A program made the position numbers and the translations under genes. This document shows positions 12,764 through 26,379 of a stretch of 64,000 nucleotides of DNA, one piece after another (the stretch's first letter is position 1; each line of letters opens with the position of its first letter). This DNA comes from Steromphala cineraria (lineage: Eukaryota; Mollusca; Gastropoda; Trochida; Trochidae). Location: assembly GCA_916613615.1 (NCBI GenBank), contig OU744732.1, forward strand, positions 52,491,727 through 52,555,726, read 5' to 3'. Below the pieces are notes generated by a model. That model saw only the letters and a list, made by a program, of their open reading frames with translations, was not told the DNA's origin and did not search any database.

Positions 12764-14642
12764 GTCTACATCAACATAGATAAGCATATTTACAACATTT
12801 TCATTCAAGAAGAAATTGTTACACTTGTTGTTTACTTTAATATGAGTAAATTCCATTCCATATAGTAGGCATAAAGTCAAAACTAAAAAGAAACTTGATT
12901 TTACCACATAATGTACATACAATATATAACAGTAACCTGAATGGCTATGATTATTGAATAATAGGCTTTAGAACCTCTCTGAATACAAAACTGCATTTGC
13001 TGTATTTATCTAGAGACTGCAGCCAGCTTAGTCTGGGTTTACTGTCAAGATAGTCAAAAGACATAACTTTGTTTAATGATGCAGCCATCTAAGAAAGAAA
13101 GGAGATTATGTGCAGGGCTAGATGAAAACTAGTCCTTGAGGCTAGTAAAGATAACTCAATCCAGCAGAAGTTGTATAATACTAGCCCTGTAGGTCTGTAT
13201 AGAATATTTTTGAATTTTGAAACAAGATTTCATAGCCAAAAGAGCTGCTTTTCAGCAACCATTTTATCATCTGTGAGTAAAAACATTAAACTAACAAGAT
13301 GATATATCTTAAGTTAAAGAGTTCATAACTGTATAAAAAGTGTACTAAACATATATTGCATATCAAATCGATGTTGGTTTTATCAACTTAATTTCTGGTT
13401 ATAAATTTTCAGGGAATTGTTTACCTTTTGATTTTGTTAACCAGATTTATACAACTTAGGGTCTAAAGTGATGAAAATGATATATCTCTGCTATGCCTAA
13501 AATTTTTATAAAAAATAACCAAATGATTGACATAATGGTTGTATGAAAAATCTTTCCTTAAATGGCATCTTGCCATATCTATCAATACTTTAGTTTATCA
13601 AGGGTTATTGATAGTCATTTGTACCAAGAAATTCATTTTGTTCTGTTTCTTTATTTCAGTTTAATGTTTTTGATTATTGACTAACTTGATCATGCAAAGA
13701 CAAGGAGTTATTTTTGGCTCGTAATTATCAATCTGCGAAATATTTGCAGACAATATTTTTTCAGGCGCCATTGTGCCAGGGAGATCATTAAATTGGCATG
13801 TCATATTGCTGGGATTGTGCCAATTACGTCATTGCTTATTGAATACAAGGAAGCTAGTCTTGTGCATTAGGATTCTCTAGAGAGTTTGACATAAGTTGAT
13901 ACTGCCATTCAAGAAAATATTTTTTTTTATATAATTCGATGTCTCCAACAAAATTGACCACATGAGTTTTTTAGAGTAAATATTAGTCTATGAAATATTT
14001 TTATGAATAATGTACTTTCATTCACATTATATTTCATGAGGATTTTCAAGTGTATTCAGTCAATCTAGACTTGCAGAAATAGAACCTCGACTGTATTAAG
14101 GCTCCTATTGAATACAGTCATGAAGTAGGCCTAGAGTTTTATATTAGGGATCTTCAAATCACTACTAAAATTCCAACCAAGTGCCAAAGTTAAAATTTAA
14201 TGCTCCAATGATTTAACTATTGCTTATACTCATTGTTTGATTTTGCTTAAATATAACAATGGCAATTAAAGCATATATATATCCATACTACAGTATAAGC
14301 AAGACAGGATTGGCCTTACATACATACATCTTTCGTTCTTAATTCAAAATATCTTCTTAATGACAATATTGTCATTATTATGTCATCATCACAAAAAAAT
14401 TCCTTTTCATGTCATATCCAAAAAATACAGTCCTGTCCATATGAAATTTAATCAATTGAGGGAATTTAATCTATTGGTAAAAAAACATTGACTGCCAAGC
14501 AATAGCAAGGAAGGTTTGAAGAAAATTCCAATGGTTTTGAATAAATATTGTTTAGAAAAGTGAGTAGAAATCATTTGGAGGTTATTCATTTTCAATGTAC
14601 ACAAACCTTCTCAACAGAATTGAGCAAGTTAAAAATTCTCTA
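12764..14642. other. AT-rich non-coding sequence
   Basis: No gene supported. A segment at about 14155-14235 ('ttcaaatcactactaaaattccaaccaagtgcc' region) resembles 49449-49530, so it belongs to an old interspersed repeat. Confidence 0.5.
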
Positions 14643-14700
14643 CCAGCCGCTAATGGCTGAAATATTGCCCAAGCGGCGTTAAGCACTAACTCACTCACCC
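14643..14700 (+). repeat. Short conserved element (CCGCTAATGGCTGAAATATTG), copy 1
   Basis: About 55 bp: CCGCTAATGGCTGAAATATT, then GCCCAAGCGGCGTTAAGC and an ACTCACTCACC tail. CCGCT and AAGCGG can pair as a small hairpin. Further copies lie at 32.4, 34.9, 44.0 and 48.5 kb, all on the plus strand. It is probably the stump of a SINE, because its 3' end matches the tail of SINE family A. Confidence 0.85.
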
Positions 14701-14779
14701 TAAGAAATCTCTACAGTTACTTTCTTAGGCAGGAACAACTTATGAATTCTCCAAAGGTATAAATAAAAAAAGAAATGTA

Positions 14780-15420
14780 TTGAAAGAAATCAAGGGGAGA
14801 TTATCCATTATTAGGGTACAGGGTATAGCTCAGGCAACAATAAGGAGTAAGTTAAGAATACTCCTAAGTGACCTGCTCTGACCAAATAGAGTTAAGAATT
14901 CCACAGTGACTTTCTCAGGTAAAATAGAGTTAAAGATTCTCCACAGGGATTTTTTCAAGCAACAGCAACCTATGAAAGCTCCAAAGGTCTAAAAAAGAAA
15001 AATTAAAGCCATGAAGGGGAGATAATAATTATAATGATACAGGGTGTTGCTCAGGCAACAATAAGGAGCGAGTTAAGACTCGCTATCTCAGTTAGTTAGT
15101 GACTATCTCAGGCAACAGCATCCTTTGAAATCTCCAAAGGCATAAAAAAAGATGAAAGAAATCAAGGGGAGATAATCAATTATTATGATACAGTGTATGG
15201 CTCAGGCAACAATAAGGAGCAAGTTAAGAATCCTCAACAGTGACTTATGAATTCTCCAAAGGCATAGAAAAGAAAAGAAAATGTATTGATAGAAATCTAG
15301 GGGAGATAATCCATTATTATGGTACAGGAAATTGCTCAAGCAACAATAAGGAGAATCCTCAACAGTGGCTTTCTCAGGCAACTGAGAGTTAAGAATTCTC
15401 CACAGGCATTGAATAAAAAC
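14780..15420. repeat. Degenerate ~140-220-bp tandem repeat
   Basis: Four imperfect units carry 'aaggggagataatc', 'ggtacagggtatagctcagg', 'caacaataaggagcaagtt' and 'aattctccaaaggcata', with 'ggggagataat' near 14795, 15014, 15166 and 15300. Unit lengths vary. The ORF at 15319-15513 runs partly through the last unit and is not supported. Confidence 0.75.
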
Positions 15421-16601
15421 AGAAAAGACAAGAATTCCAACAGGAAAATGCTAATTGTCAAATATGGCTGCTTGCTGAGAAACAGACGACGTGCGATCCG
15501 ATCCCGAGCATGACAAGAAGTCCTGTGAGCTACACCGTAGTGGCGGTGCCGAGGGGATTGTGTACTCCATTGATTAATCAATGGTATAAGACATGGAGAC
15601 CGCCAAGACGCGCTTTCATTTGTCGGGTCGGGGCTCTTGTGTTGACAGAAACGAGAATACAGATTACGCGAGTATCAACCTCAGATTGAAATCAAACAAT
15701 CTTAGATTGACTTGCCCAAAAACTTATAATATGACATTTTTTCTGAGTTTTGATTAAAATATCATTGCAAAAATTTTGCGGATATATTTCGTGATTTTGC
15801 TGAAGCGATAAACGCCAACTCTCTTATTGTTTGATTTAAAATCTGTGTTCAAAATAAGAAAAGGAAAATAAATCCTCTGTTGAAAATCTTTTTTTTTTCA
15901 TGATTTGCCTGTACGATCTCATATTGCAAAAAATAATCAAATTATGTAAATTTCATCACTCCCTTTATCAATAAATCATACATATTGAGTTCAGAGTGAC
16001 AATAATGTCCTCAGATATGGACTTCTCCAGCGACTCTGTTTCTAAGCTGTTTGACTTGTACCAATGTACAAAGCATATCGAAGAAGTCCCTAGTTATTGA
16101 CACACCCAACAACTACATATTTCTGACTCTACTCCTAGATACAAGCATATTGATGTCTCATATCTTTCTGCCAAGAGTTTAGTTTTCTTTGTGGCTGAAT
16201 TGTTCCTGAAGTGGTTTGATAGTGATTTTCCTCATTAGCAGCGTGTAAAGACTGTTCCTGATGTATTGCTCCTCCACAAGCTAGAGTAGCAGTGGTTCTA
16301 GTGGACCAGTTCGGGTTGAGGGTCTCTATTGACTTAGAGCGATGAGTGAGAGACGGTCACTCGGGACTGCCGGCCAACTGTCGTCTTGAAGTGGCTCGAG
16401 CCACAGGGTCATACCACCGCCCCTGATTAATGTCCAACACGACTTTTGAGAGACAGAGTGTCAGCGCTGCGTCAGGAGACAATACATCTGATTGAAATGA
16501 GGCTTTGTGTATCCTGGATGAACACATAGCAACAGCAGATGCTCGGCAAAATGGTGGACGGAAAGGATAATCTGTAATTGTTTTGTTTTGTAGACCTCGT
16601 T
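15421..16601. other. Non-coding sequence, no recognised feature
   Basis: Slightly less AT-rich in 15480-15660 and 16240-16450, but with no exon-like segment whose splice sites and frame agree. Confidence 0.45.
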
Positions 16602-16905
16602 GGTTATTGAGATGGGGAAGAGTACTAGCATCTTGAAAATAGTTCTACAGTGGTAAATGAATTGTATCATTTGGAAGACAGGCCATAACATTGTGACTAA
16701 CCTTCTGATGGTAATTCTCTATCATCTGGTACTTGCCTAGTTGTAGAAGATATGGTTATTGAGATGGTTAAGAGTACTAGCATCTTGAAAATAGTTCTAC
16801 AGTGGTAAATGAATTGTATCATTTGGAAGACAGGCTTTGACATTGTGACTAACCTTCCAACCGTAATTCTCTGTCACCTTGTACCTGCAACCAAGATTAT
16901 CGAGT
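16602..16905. repeat. Tandem duplication, 152-bp unit
   Basis: Two adjacent copies of 'ggttattgagatgg' followed by 'aagagtactagcatcttgaa' and 'ctacagtggtaaatgaattg', starting at 16602 and 16754. They differ by scattered substitutions. Confidence 0.85.
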
Positions 16906-18295
16906 ACTTGTTTGGGTTTTATTCCTTAAATGAAGGTACTGAGTAATATGCTTGTTTATGAGATAACTTCTGAGGATTGCATATATACTGATAATTTTGA
17001 AAATATTTGATAATTTATGGATTCTGCATTAGAAGTTGGAACCAAATGATAAATATCTTTCAGCAATGACTGATGTAATCCAGATATTTCCTTTGAGAGG
17101 ATTTTCGTTCCTTAAAGAAAAATACTAAAGAATATTTGTGTGGATATTTTGAAAGAGCCGGTCAAATGGCACTGGCTGAGGTTCTCGTCTTGCCCTATTC
17201 AAAATGGCCGCCAGATACTTCTGCTCAGATTGGTTTGTGTCAAGATGAACGACTTTTTGGTTGTTGTGGTTGACATGATGATGGTAGTGGTCATGTGACG
17301 TCTTCCTGTCGGGCAATCTGTTTAGGAAAGTTTGATACGATTAGTTTGGGATGAGGCTGAACTCGTTTGTCAAGCAGAATTGTGTCTTGAGGAGGATGAC
17401 GATGAATCCCACTAACTAATGAGTTGTAGATTACTGACTACGCTTGTCACATTTAGCAGTCGGTCGATAAACCAACACCACCTTTTTTGTCTGTGTATCA
17501 ACAGTGGGTAGTCGTCTGTGTAATGGCAGACGCGGCACAAATGGTGTGAGAAGTATTTCTTTGATTTTGTGACAGTTTCAGTTGGTTTTATACTTGTGTA
17601 TTTGAATAAATTACATCTTTAATTTGATTGTTGTCTACTTACCTTCTAAGTTGTCAGTTTCTTGTATAACCAAAATACAGGATAGGTGGAGTTTGAGTAA
17701 TTTTTAGTCAGGAAGATAGACTCTAAAATTACTTTGTCACTGGAAAAAGAACATAAAAAAAAATTATTTGTATTTATTGCACCCAAGAAAATTACACATT
17801 TTCAAAATAAAAATGTAAAAAGTATGATAATTGTTACCTACAAGGGCAGTCATATCGAGGTTTATATTTTTCATATGTTGCCCTAGGCCAAAATACACTT
17901 TTTCATTGTGACGTCACACTATAAACATTGCTTTAATGTCACGGTTCACCTATGACATCACAATCTTTATAGGGCAGCGGCGGCTGGTTCGCCTATGCTG
18001 GGAAGTAGGTTTTGTGTATTATCTTATTATCTTATTATCTAACAAATGACAATCTCCTTTTTCAAACATTTTAAGTTCTTCATGATGATTTCATGATCTG
18101 TAAAGCTATGCAAATTCATTAAATGATTAAAAGGTATTTACACTGAAAAGGCTGCCAACTGTTAAACTTGATTATTTCTTTTACAACAATTGATAATCAG
18201 GTTTAGTAACGGAATGTTGACCTGGAAATACTACCTCTTACATGTACTGTTATTATTTGGGAAAAGTTTTAGATTTAAAGAAAATGTCAACTGCC
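16906..18295. other. AT-rich non-coding sequence with one CRE motif
   Basis: A palindromic CRE (TGACGTCA) sits at 17909-17916, followed by a related TGACATCA at about 17953. No gene is supported in this stretch. Confidence 0.5.
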
Positions 18296-18845
18296 CTCAC
18301 CTCACCATACCTCCACTCCACCTCACCATACCTCACCCAAACTCACCCAACGTCTCCTCTCTTCACTCCACCTCACCATACCTCACCCCACCTCAACACA
18401 CCTTACCTCACCCAAACTCACCCGTCTCCTCTCTTCACTCCACTTCACCAAAATTCACCCCACCCCACCCAACCTCTACTAACCTCACCATACCTCACCT
18501 AACCTCACCATACCTCACTTCACCTCAAACTACCTTACCTCACCATACCTCACCCAAACTTCACCCCACCTCACCCAACCTTTCCTCACTTCACTTCAAC
18601 ACACCTTACCTCACCATACCTCACCCAAACTTCACCCAACCTCTCATTTCAACCCACCTCAACACACCTTACCTCACTATACCCAAATTTCACTTCACTT
18701 CAAACTACCTTACCTCACCCAAACTTCACCTCGTCACACCTCACCTCACCATAGCTCATCCCACCTCACTTCACCTCAAACTACCTTAACTCACCATAAC
18801 TGACCCACCTCGTCTCACCTCTCCTCACCCTACCTCACTTCACAT
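18296..18845. repeat. CCTCAC-rich minisatellite, about 550 bp
   Basis: The plus strand is almost devoid of G and built from CCTCACC, ATACCTCACC, 'aaacttcaccc' and 'cacaccttacctcacc'. A longer period of about 60-70 bp combining these words is visible. The unit equals the (TCACC)n tail of SINE family A, so it may have expanded from such a tail. The threonine/proline/serine-rich plus-strand ORFs (18190-18789) are a by-product. Confidence 0.9.
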
Positions 18846-21700
18846 TTGAATCAAATGCTTACAGGGGCTAAAGCAAATCTTGCCGGAATATGAACGAGTC
18901 TATGCCATTAGAAAGAAATCTCAAAGGCTGCTTTCAAAGACTAAAAAGAGTTTCACTCTCGTAGTATGGAGTTGTCTCCCTTTAAACATGACTGCTGGAA
19001 TAGAGAAACGGATTTCTTTGTATTTATTTTTTGGTTATTTTGAGATTTTGAGAAGATGATTTATATAAATCATTTCCTTTTGAAAACAAACATACACAAA
19101 TTTTATACTAAGAAACTCACAAACTCTGATATGAAAAGTACACTTATGTTCTTGAAAATATACAAACTTATTGAAATATATTATAATTTCTAAAGCTATT
19201 TTTGATTCTTTAGTGTTATGTTAATTGAGACTATATTTTGAATTTGATAGAGATAATTAATTTAAATCAATATCATTAAAAAGAAACATTTATATATTTG
19301 CGAGAAAATCTTGGAATTAAATTTGTATTATGCATACCAACAAAATTTATTTTTCAAATTTAAGCAAATATTTTCAAGTTATCAAAAGCATATGCATTCA
19401 TCAGTGCAATGTAGATTTGATATTCAGAGTGAGAAATTCTATCAAGCTTGGCCATCACTTTGCAGTTAATGCATAGAATGAACACAAACAGGGAACTCGC
19501 GCATTAAATGGTGATTAAGCGCGAAGTTTCGGCCATAAAACCTGAAAATTATATCAGCATTATGTACAACCCTCCCGTTATTGCGACTTGCACATTATAT
19601 TGTCAAATATTGAGTTGAAGAGAGGCAGCAGTATTCACATGGGGTTCTCAGTGTTCATTGGTTGAAATATTTGTCCCATGGGGGCGGCCATGTTGGATTA
19701 TAGTGTTGATCACAGTCAAACTGATATTCCCTCTGCTATTAACGTATTTGTATGTGCTTTATTACACATCTGCGTTATTCTAGTGATAATACCTACTAAT
19801 CAAGTTGCATTGTTGTTGTTTTTTGTCATGATATGTTAAACTTAAAACCTAAATGCAGACAGATTTGTAAGCAGTATTATGTTTTTTTAAATCATTGTTC
19901 TTATAATTTTCTTATAATTATGAGTAATATCTTTTTAAAAAGGATAAGGAATATCATCCAATCAAGATTAGATTGTTGAGAAATTATCAAGTAACAAGTT
20001 GGGGACCTTTTGATTATTTGAGATGGGAAAATGGATTCACAAAATATTATCTAACGTGTTACACTTTCATTAGAATTAAGGCTCTTGGATCAGTTTCAGG
20101 TAACCCTACAGACTCTTGATTTTTCATTCTAAGAATTTACCTACTTCAAATAAAAGTTTGAATTATTTGCCTTTTTTATTTATTAATCATGCATATAAAT
20201 ATTTGATTTTGTTGATGAACACTAAATTTCAGGTAAATATGCATGAATGACAGTCTTAGTGGTTTAAAACAATTGTTATTTGAATGAACGAAAATACAAT
20301 TCTAAAAGAACCTGATGACAAGAGAATTTATTGATATTAATTTTGTTTAAATTGTAAATTTATTAAATGAAAAATAATTTCCTTTAACAATGCTCGTTGA
20401 TAAAGTTGATCGAATTGAACTGATAACAATTAATCTTTTCTATAGATTATAACAGAGATAAAACATATTTTAAAAATTATGACAATTTCAAGATCAATAT
20501 TATATATATTTTCCTCTTAACATCAAAGAGATAAGTTAACAGAAGCTCCATGTTACTATTTATTATTTCCATCTGTTGCGCGGTTATTTGTTTAACAGCC
20601 TGGGTAAATGACAACACTGTTAATTTTACTGCTTTGTTATTCGATTTTGCATATTGCATTTTTAAACAATCTGGCACGTCTATTGTTTTGAATTTATGCT
20701 TATTTAGTTTCATTGCAAGTCCAGAATGTTGCTAAACACATAAACAAATTTAATTCTGTTATAAAATGTTTCATCAAAAGTCTAACTTTCTCATATCATC
20801 AAAATTGGTTTTGTGGTTAATGAGCTAATAGAATATCAATTTCAGAAATGTTTATCACTTTAAGCCATTTAATTTGTTGTCATTGAAATTCGAGAAAGTC
20901 ACAGGATTTTGATATTGAATGCCTTTTATTATTATTTTTATTAACAAGTATTTTATAAATGAAATATGATATTATTAGAAATATGAAAGACTTTTTCGTT
21001 AATAATCATTAAGTACATTAGTAACCTGGTACCTTTCTGTTATTTTAAATTAGCTATTCTTATACCAAATTAAAATAATTTTAAAGATAAGAAAATATCT
21101 TCCTATTGTGTCTATTTATTAATTCATAAATTCTCAATATAATTGGCAGACATAATGTGAACTTTATTAAACAATTCAAAACTGTGAGATAATTCGGAAT
21201 CATATTCAAGTAGAATGGTATGATATATACATATGTAATTATTAAATTATTTCCTTTATCAAAAATATGCATAGCTTGTAATTCTTATTAGTGAAATTCT
21301 ACTTCGAGAAATGATTAAAATCTTGCTAATGGTGTACTTATGAAGCTAATTATTTCAAACGACTATCAGTTATACAATAAAGCAATTTTTCATGCCACAC
21401 TACAGCCTATTATACAAGTGACAAAATCAATTAACTGTAAGATTTAGGCCTGTCTGTCACAGTGGAAATATCGCCTCTTTATAACACCATGTATGGGACA
21501 CATGTTCTTGTATCGAGGTGCCTGACAGAGTTAATCCATGTTGAATGTTTAGGAGGACACTAACAACACAATTCAACTTGAAGAATCTTGCTTTTATGTA
21601 ACTCTGACCTTTGTTGTCATGATTTATTGAGATAAGAGTGAGCTAATAGAAAACTGAAACCTCATAAGAAAGAATATTTTCTTTCAGTGCAGAGCTCTCT
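18846..21700. other. AT-rich non-coding sequence
   Basis: Long AT-rich stretch without repeats of visible copy number. 19430-19640 is a more complex segment ('gcgcattaaatggtgattaagcg' region), the only part that looks like a candidate conserved non-coding element. Confidence 0.45.
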
Positions 21701-23700
21701 TTGTCGGTGTTGTAATCATGCGTGAGTCGCTCTCTTCTCGCTACTTTGCAGTCAGCTTTCTTACTTAATGTGTGTTGTTTGACTGTAAGAGCTCCCGGCT
21801 CTATTATCTTTGGGATTTGTACCTGGGTCTTGTAGGTCAGAGGTTGGAGGTCACCAGTTGCCTGGGGTCAGAGGTGAGAGGTGAGAGAAGCAGACGACTA
21901 ACATGATAGGCAGACTTGCAACTGGAAGAGAGTATTAGAGAGTATTCCACTGAGAATTGTTATAACTCAATATATGGCGGGTTTAACGTGCTTTCTTTTG
22001 TCTGCAAGTGGGGATAGGGACTGGGCTTAATGAATTGGAGCCTGCTTGTCAGCTGGTGTTGTTTGCCAGGCCTCGAGGGACACAAAGAGAAAGGTGAGGA
22101 AATCGTGATCCTCTAGCCTTTCCTACCCCCTCTGTGTGAAGAGTGGAGTTCTCCTAGTTCTCCACGGTGGGCAGGCGGTAGGAAGTGAAGCGAGGCGAGG
22201 AGTTAATTGTTGGTGTTGACATGGAATGCAGCCGTGTGTTGGGTATGGATACAGTTTAGAGCTGGGTCAGTGAGCAGACGGCAGACAGACAGCACAGATT
22301 GACTGAGGCCCATTTGAGAGATATACTCTCACAGTCCCTCTCCACTGGAGTTATCAGGCAGACTGCACAGATTGACTTCATCCTGTGAGAGATAAATACT
22401 TCTCACAGTCTTTCTCTCCCTCAGCACTGGTGTTGTCCACAGTGCATCTACTTCACTGTATGGATCAAAGCTGTGCGTGAGGATTTGTCAGTTCATGAGA
22501 GGAGGAGAAGTGAGGAGTCTGGCTAGGCGGGATATATCACTCGGTATCTCACTCCCAACTGAGAGATACAGTTCGTGTATAATTGCCTTGCTGGCAGGGG
22601 GCTGCTATGGGATATTTTGATACAGACTTGAAGGTGTGTTAATAGCTTGCAGTGCAGTGGTGTTCATTAGGCCGGATGGTAGGCAGGTCCACCAGTGATC
22701 TCTGTGCAGTGAGTGATGTGTGAAGGCTGAGGCCATGGATTGATGAGCAGAGGCAGAGCACATTGATGTGTAAAGTGGCTCGGTGTGTTGGGACTTGGTA
22801 CATTGATGTGTTTCTCTACATGGATCGGTGTTGAAGTTCTGGTGTGTTGGGACTTGGTACATTGATGTGTTTCTCTACACAGATCTGTGCTAAAGTTCTG
22901 GTGTGGTTGGAGTCTGTACATTTGTGTGTTACAGCTCATGGATCTATTGGGACTGAGTTGAAGTGAAAAGTCTCTGTATGGACTTATATCTGCTGTGTAC
23001 ATAGATTGATGAGCTGCAAAGTACATGGATAACCTGGGACTGTGTTGGAGTGATCATACTGTGTGAACTGTGTATGGACTGATAGCAAGACTGCAGAGTC
23101 TGTAAGGAGGAGAGCTGACTCGATTGAGTAGCTGTGTAGAGATCAACAACTCCACACATTTGTTTGGATGACCAGGACGGTTGGCTAACTAACTGTGGTC
23201 TGGTTTAGCCGGCCATTGCATGTCCTCAAACCGGCTAGTGTTGCAGTAATTACTTGGATATACTGGTCTTCATGGATGTAGCTGTCTAGGAAAGGTGAGG
23301 TCCACAGGGGAATTGTGTCTCTGATTGAGGCAACATGTGAAGTTTGTTTGATTCACGAGAGACTGTTCCTTTGTGGCAGTGTTATTCATTTGATTTTGTC
23401 ACAGGGTTTTCATACCAAAACATAATGAATTTTGGATGAAGTGTGAATGAATATTACTAAATGCTGGGAGATTTTGTGCTGTCCATAGGGACCAAGGTTT
23501 GTGTGTCCAGTGATAGAAGTTGCAGGTATTGTGTGAGTCCACGGTGGTCAGTTAGTGGGTCAAGCAATGGAGGGGCTTGAGGTCACTGGCTGGGTGTAGC
23601 CATCATGGCTGCCCAGCTGTGAAAAGGAAAGGGGTCAGTGAGATAGCCTGTGGTTAGTTTAACGGTGGTTTTATGAGAGAGTTTTGTACTTGGAGTTATA
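21701..23700 (+). other. G/T-biased, higher-complexity block; possible promoter or 5' exon
   Basis: This 2-kb block is visibly richer in G and T on the plus strand than the flanking AT-rich DNA. It contains donor-like sites AAAG|GTGAGG near 22090 and AAAG|GTGAGG near 23290. No long ORF in the plus direction matches RERE, so at most it could be a non-coding first exon or promoter region. The minus-strand ORFs at 22605-23159 are low-complexity translations of its repeats. This is inference from composition only. Confidence 0.25.
22761..22920. repeat. 59-bp tandem repeat, about 2.5 copies
   Basis: 'ggtgtgttgggacttggtac' followed by 'attgatgtgtttctctacat' recurs with a 59-bp spacing at about 22782, 22841 and, degraded, 22900. 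Confidence 0.8.
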
Positions 23701-25287
23701 AGGGCTGTTGTTATGGTCAATTTGGGAGGTTATTGTCGATGTGAATGGTCATCTTTGACAACATAATGTTCACCTTTGCCATAAAACGTGAAATAATTTC
23801 AAGCCTGAGTGAGCCTCAACTTTGATATGAGCAATGAGAAGAGATCAGCCTATTGGCCCATGACTGACAAATTGTTTTAGTTCTGACACTTGGGATCCTA
23901 AAAGCAATTTGTTTTCCTTCTCTGAGTAGTCAGACTGGAAATCAAGCTTTGCCTAAAAGCAAAACTAGTTTTCAGTGATACACCGTTGTTTTATTCATCA
24001 AATCTGTAGACACAAAGTCATGCTCCAGAGAATATATCAGCCTTGTTATAATAAGAGGCTTATGAACAAAGCCGGGCTAGCGAATCGACTTATAAATAAT
24101 AAAGCAAAAGCGGATAGGAGATCCATATCATTCTATTGTTGGCACAAACACACCTCACTGTGGGGTTACGTAACGCTTTGTACATATGATTGATGCCAAG
24201 ATTAACATTGTCAGACAGCCATGCTTGTAGGTGAGAGTAGGGCAACCGACTTGTATCTTTTGTAACCTCCATATGCGAAGAGTTCCACAAGCAGCTGTGA
24301 GACACCTGGTGGGTAGGGTGTTATGCATCTGCAGGGTTTGTACCTCCACACAGGAGAGCTACACAGCTCCGCCCTTTGGTTTGATGGATGCCGCGGAGTT
24401 GCATATAACTTCACAGGATCGCCGCACGATGATGATAAGACCTTCATTACAGAGAGCGTCATAAAAAATACATAATACACACATTGTAGCTTGCTGTGAG
24501 GCTAAAAAATAACATTCAGCATTTTTACAAGGGTCTTATTATAAATGAGGATAGGGGGTCATAACAGATCGTGGCATTACAAATATTTAACTTGTAGCAT
24601 TGAATGCATGCTGAAAACCTTTTTAAAGGTTTTTCATGAGGAAATGAATTATGCTGTGCATAAAGTAGACTTACTTTAAATCTTCTAACAGTTATTTTTA
24701 TTAAAGATTTATTATGGAGTTCATCATTGAACATCCTACAAACTCAGTATTCAAAACTATTTTACTGAGTTTTTCACAGAAAATCTAGAACTTCTTGATA
24801 CACTAAAGGTTGAATATTGCAACAATAAATTATGTATGTATTTGTTCAGTTGAAAAAAGGAAAGGTACCTGTGGGTTCTTAAGGTATCACAAGTTTGTTT
24901 TGACTGTTAATATAACCATTAGAAAGGCTGTATTTGTTGACCTTTGACCCGATGTACATTTATGGTAATGAGCATGGCATTTATCAGGAGGTATGATGGC
25001 ATTATCATTACACAGCGGAGACTGATAAGCATTCACACCACACCACTGTAACACAATCTGCCTGTGCTATAAATGCAAAACAACATTTGTATTCACTGCA
25101 GTTATCTATAAACATAGTCAGTCTATGAAAGATTTTCGAAAAATGGTATTTAAAAAAAAAAATTATTTATTGGTGAAAACTGTTCATTTTAGCAAGTTAT
25201 AACAGTCAAAACGACTACAGTTGCCTTTAGTTAGTACATGAACATAATTTGTAAAATGCAATTTTTTTAAACTCAATTTATTGGTGA
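23701..25287. other. Non-coding sequence, no recognised feature
   Basis: 24000-24480 is less AT-rich and carries overlapping short ORFs on both strands, but none has flanking splice sites plus a recognisable domain. No repeat family seen. Confidence 0.45.
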
Positions 25288-25555
25288 TAATGGGGGCGGG
25301 ATAGCGCAGTGGTTAGTGCGTTCGGCTTCGGATCAAGAGGGGCTCGGCAACTTTGTCTGCAGTAGAGAACTGTTCTACACGCAGTCACGTTTGGGTGCAA
25401 TGCTACACTGACTTTCAGCGCAGTATCACCCATGATTCGCTAGTTCCAGCCGATGCTCGCAGGTTTTCTCCCTGCAATTGTACTAGCAGTACTAGGATAT
25501 AAGTGAAATAATCTTGAAAGCGACATTAAATCCAACATTACCTCACCTCACCTAT
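25288..25555 (+). mobile_element. tRNA-derived SINE (family A) with internal deletions
   Basis: Head 'gggggcgggatagcgcagtg' and 'ttagtgcgttcggcttcgga' is intact, but the B-box segment is deleted ('caagaggggctcggcaac'), as is part of the central body (the 'caccgcaatgcatagcc' segment). The tail reads 'cttgaaagcgacattaaatc' and then 'attacctcacctcacc'. Loss of the B box would prevent Pol III transcription, so this copy is probably dead. Confidence 0.9.
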
Positions 25556-26212
25556 TGGTGGTAATCATTCACAGTCATAACAGTCTTTACATCTTTTTAC
25601 AGTCTTATCACAGTTATATGAAACCTAAATTTCAGACCAAAGAACGTAGTTATACAGAGTAACTCTTTTGTAACAAACCGGAAAGATCTAAGGCAATATG
25701 ACACAGCCAATGATATGTTATAGACTTGTAATACCTTACTGAACAATATTCTTTACAAATCTCAACACAAGTGGCAATATTTCCTTGGTACTCAATACAC
25801 ATTTACAAGTGAATACACACGCAAAGCCAATGACTTATATATGGCCTTTATGATCTATATAGCAAAAGGGAAATTGCTAACTGAAAGGTAAAATCAGGTA
25901 TGTCTTCTTTGAAGCCAGATATATCAATCTATTTATTCAATCCTCTATTGGACATTTTTGCTTTCATCTGTGAGGTGTAAGAAGTTTGGGTGGATTTTCT
26001 TATCATAATGTGCTTGAAGCCTTTTGGAATATAATATAAATGTGTTATCTCACAGAAATATATTAATTCAATTGGAATTTTCAAGGAAAACCTCTTATGA
26101 GTTTGTGGTCTATGTTATCAATATGGAATCTTGTAGTTGTTACTGCAATAATATATATTTATTACCCAAAGGGTTGAAAATAAGTAGTGACATATTTTCA
26201 ATATGAGCACTA

Positions 26213-26345
26213 GTGCACATATCACTTTTGCCTAGCAACGATTGTTGTAGCGCCAGTTCCCGTATTATTTAGCCTGTGACGTCATAACACCATTGTTTGT
26301 GACGTCACTGTAGCCGGCCCTCGCAAGGGAAGCGGCTCGTTCTAA
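26213..26345. promoter_or_regulatory. Paired CRE motifs with X-box-like motif
   Basis: Two perfect TGACGTCA palindromes at 26277-26284 and 26300-26307 are 23 bp apart. Upstream is 'ttgcctagcaac' (about 26229-26240), close to the RFX X-box half sites GTTGC/GCAAC. The segment is more GC-rich than its surroundings and abuts a fold-back element. It could be a regulatory cluster or simply part of a larger repeat. Confidence 0.35.
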
Positions 26346-26379
26346 GATGGTAAAATGGAGTAGAATCAGTAATAAAGAA

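Noticed and set aside
18190..18789. 199-codon plus-strand ORF rich in T, S, P and H
   Set aside because: It is the translation of the CCTCACC minisatellite; no domain, no start context, and a second frame is open as well.
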